From assembly GCA_963834825.1 (NCBI GenBank), contig CAWICZ010000003.1:1-64000 (forward strand): a stretch of 64,000 nucleotides of DNA, in the 5' to 3' direction. Shown one piece after another: positions 63,797 to 64,000 of this stretch. The stretch comes from JACDAN01 sp963834825 (GTDB taxonomy: Bacteria > Actinomycetota > Thermoleophilia > Gaiellales > Gaiellaceae). The number at the start of each line of letters is the position of its first letter. Within the stretch, counting starts at the first letter, position 1. Made by a program: the position numbers and the translations under genes. The notes under the pieces are model-generated. The model did not search any database. It was given only the letters and a program-made list of their open reading frames with translations, and was not told where the DNA came from.

Positions 63797-64000
63797 TTAC
63801 TCGTCGTCGCGGAGAGGCTCACCGATCTTGTCGGCGAGCGCCTCGGCCGTCAGCTTGGGCTCCTCGCCCTCGCCGCGCAGCTCCTCGACCGTGACGTCGC
63901 TCGAGGTATAGACCTCGGCTCGCGGGATCATCCGCGTTGGGCGGTTCTTGTCCCAGACCCAGACGTCCTCCATGCGAAGGTGGAAGAACGGGTAGCTGGG
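63797..64000 (-). CDS. Unidentified protein, C-terminal fragment
   Basis: The last 67 residues of a gene that extends beyond the window end, in the same orientation as coaX with three bases between. It includes YPFFHLRMEDVWVWDKNRPT and RMIPRAEVYTSSDVTVEELR and ends GEPLRDDE. I do not recognise a family. The many charged residues suggest a soluble protein; it would be cotranscribed with coaX. Confidence 0.6.
   Translation of the reverse strand, partial: PSYPFFHLRMEDVWVWDKNRPTRMIPRAEVYTSSDVTVEELRGEGEEPKLTAEALADKIGEPLRDDE

Overview
The window is a GC-rich, densely packed bacterial chromosome segment carrying almost only housekeeping genes. Gene order and content point to an actinobacterium of the Thermoleophilia type (Solirubrobacterales or Gaiellales relatives); this is inference, since no rRNA is present. 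The left end has the actinobacterial order SRP RNA-dnaX-ybaB-recR-lysC-asd. The right end (41-64 kb) keeps an order familiar from Bacillota: coaX, dus, greA, lysS, clpC, radA, (carD), ispD, ispF, gltX, cysS, rlmB, yacP, sigH, tRNA-Thr.

Layout. 1-8.2 kb: SRP RNA, DNA replication/repair and the start of the aspartate pathway, interrupted by a frameshifted asparagine-synthase-like gene, an atypical response regulator and purU. 8.2-13.3 kb: metallophosphoesterase, GNAT and a succinate dehydrogenase whose third subunit is a soluble HdrB-like CCG protein. 13.4-18.1 kb: secreted protein, VapBC-type toxin-antitoxin, PEP carboxykinase, GNAT, YdjM-like membrane protein. 18.1-20.0 kb: two overlapping Xer-type recombinases. 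20.0-25.7 kb: citrate synthase, isocitrate and malate dehydrogenases, an SDR and a PDZ-Lon protease. 25.7-31.6 kb: a 6S-RNA-like structured locus, LapA, a frameshifted aminotransferase, an APH-type kinase and sucCD with a methyltransferase inserted. 31.6-41.2 kb: ribosomal-oxygenase-like cupin, biotin-dependent acyl-CoA carboxylase (alpha, epsilon-like and beta subunits) around a GGDEF-HD-GYP protein, a PLP enzyme and a hydrolase. 41.2-64 kb: the Bacillota-like block, with inserted haloperoxidase-like, LuxR, mutY, epimerase, glycosyltransferase and acyltransferase genes and a wrecked lactate-oxidase-like gene.

The TCA cycle is unusually well represented (gltA, icd, mdh, sucC, sucD, sdhA, sdhB and a third sdh subunit) with pckA as the exit to gluconeogenesis. 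ispD and ispF belong to the MEP isoprenoid pathway; gltX, cysS, lysS, rlmB, yacP, dus and the cupin protein serve translation.

Three features recur. Many first genes carry a TAnnnT hexamer 6-10 bases before the start codon and no Shine-Dalgarno, the pattern of leaderless mRNAs. Several genes (coaX most clearly) appear to begin with CTG. Convergent neighbours often share a CTAG as both stop codons. Four genes are broken by exactly one inserted or lost base and one gene by about ten balanced indels, which suggests consensus errors in the assembly rather than biology for at least some of them.
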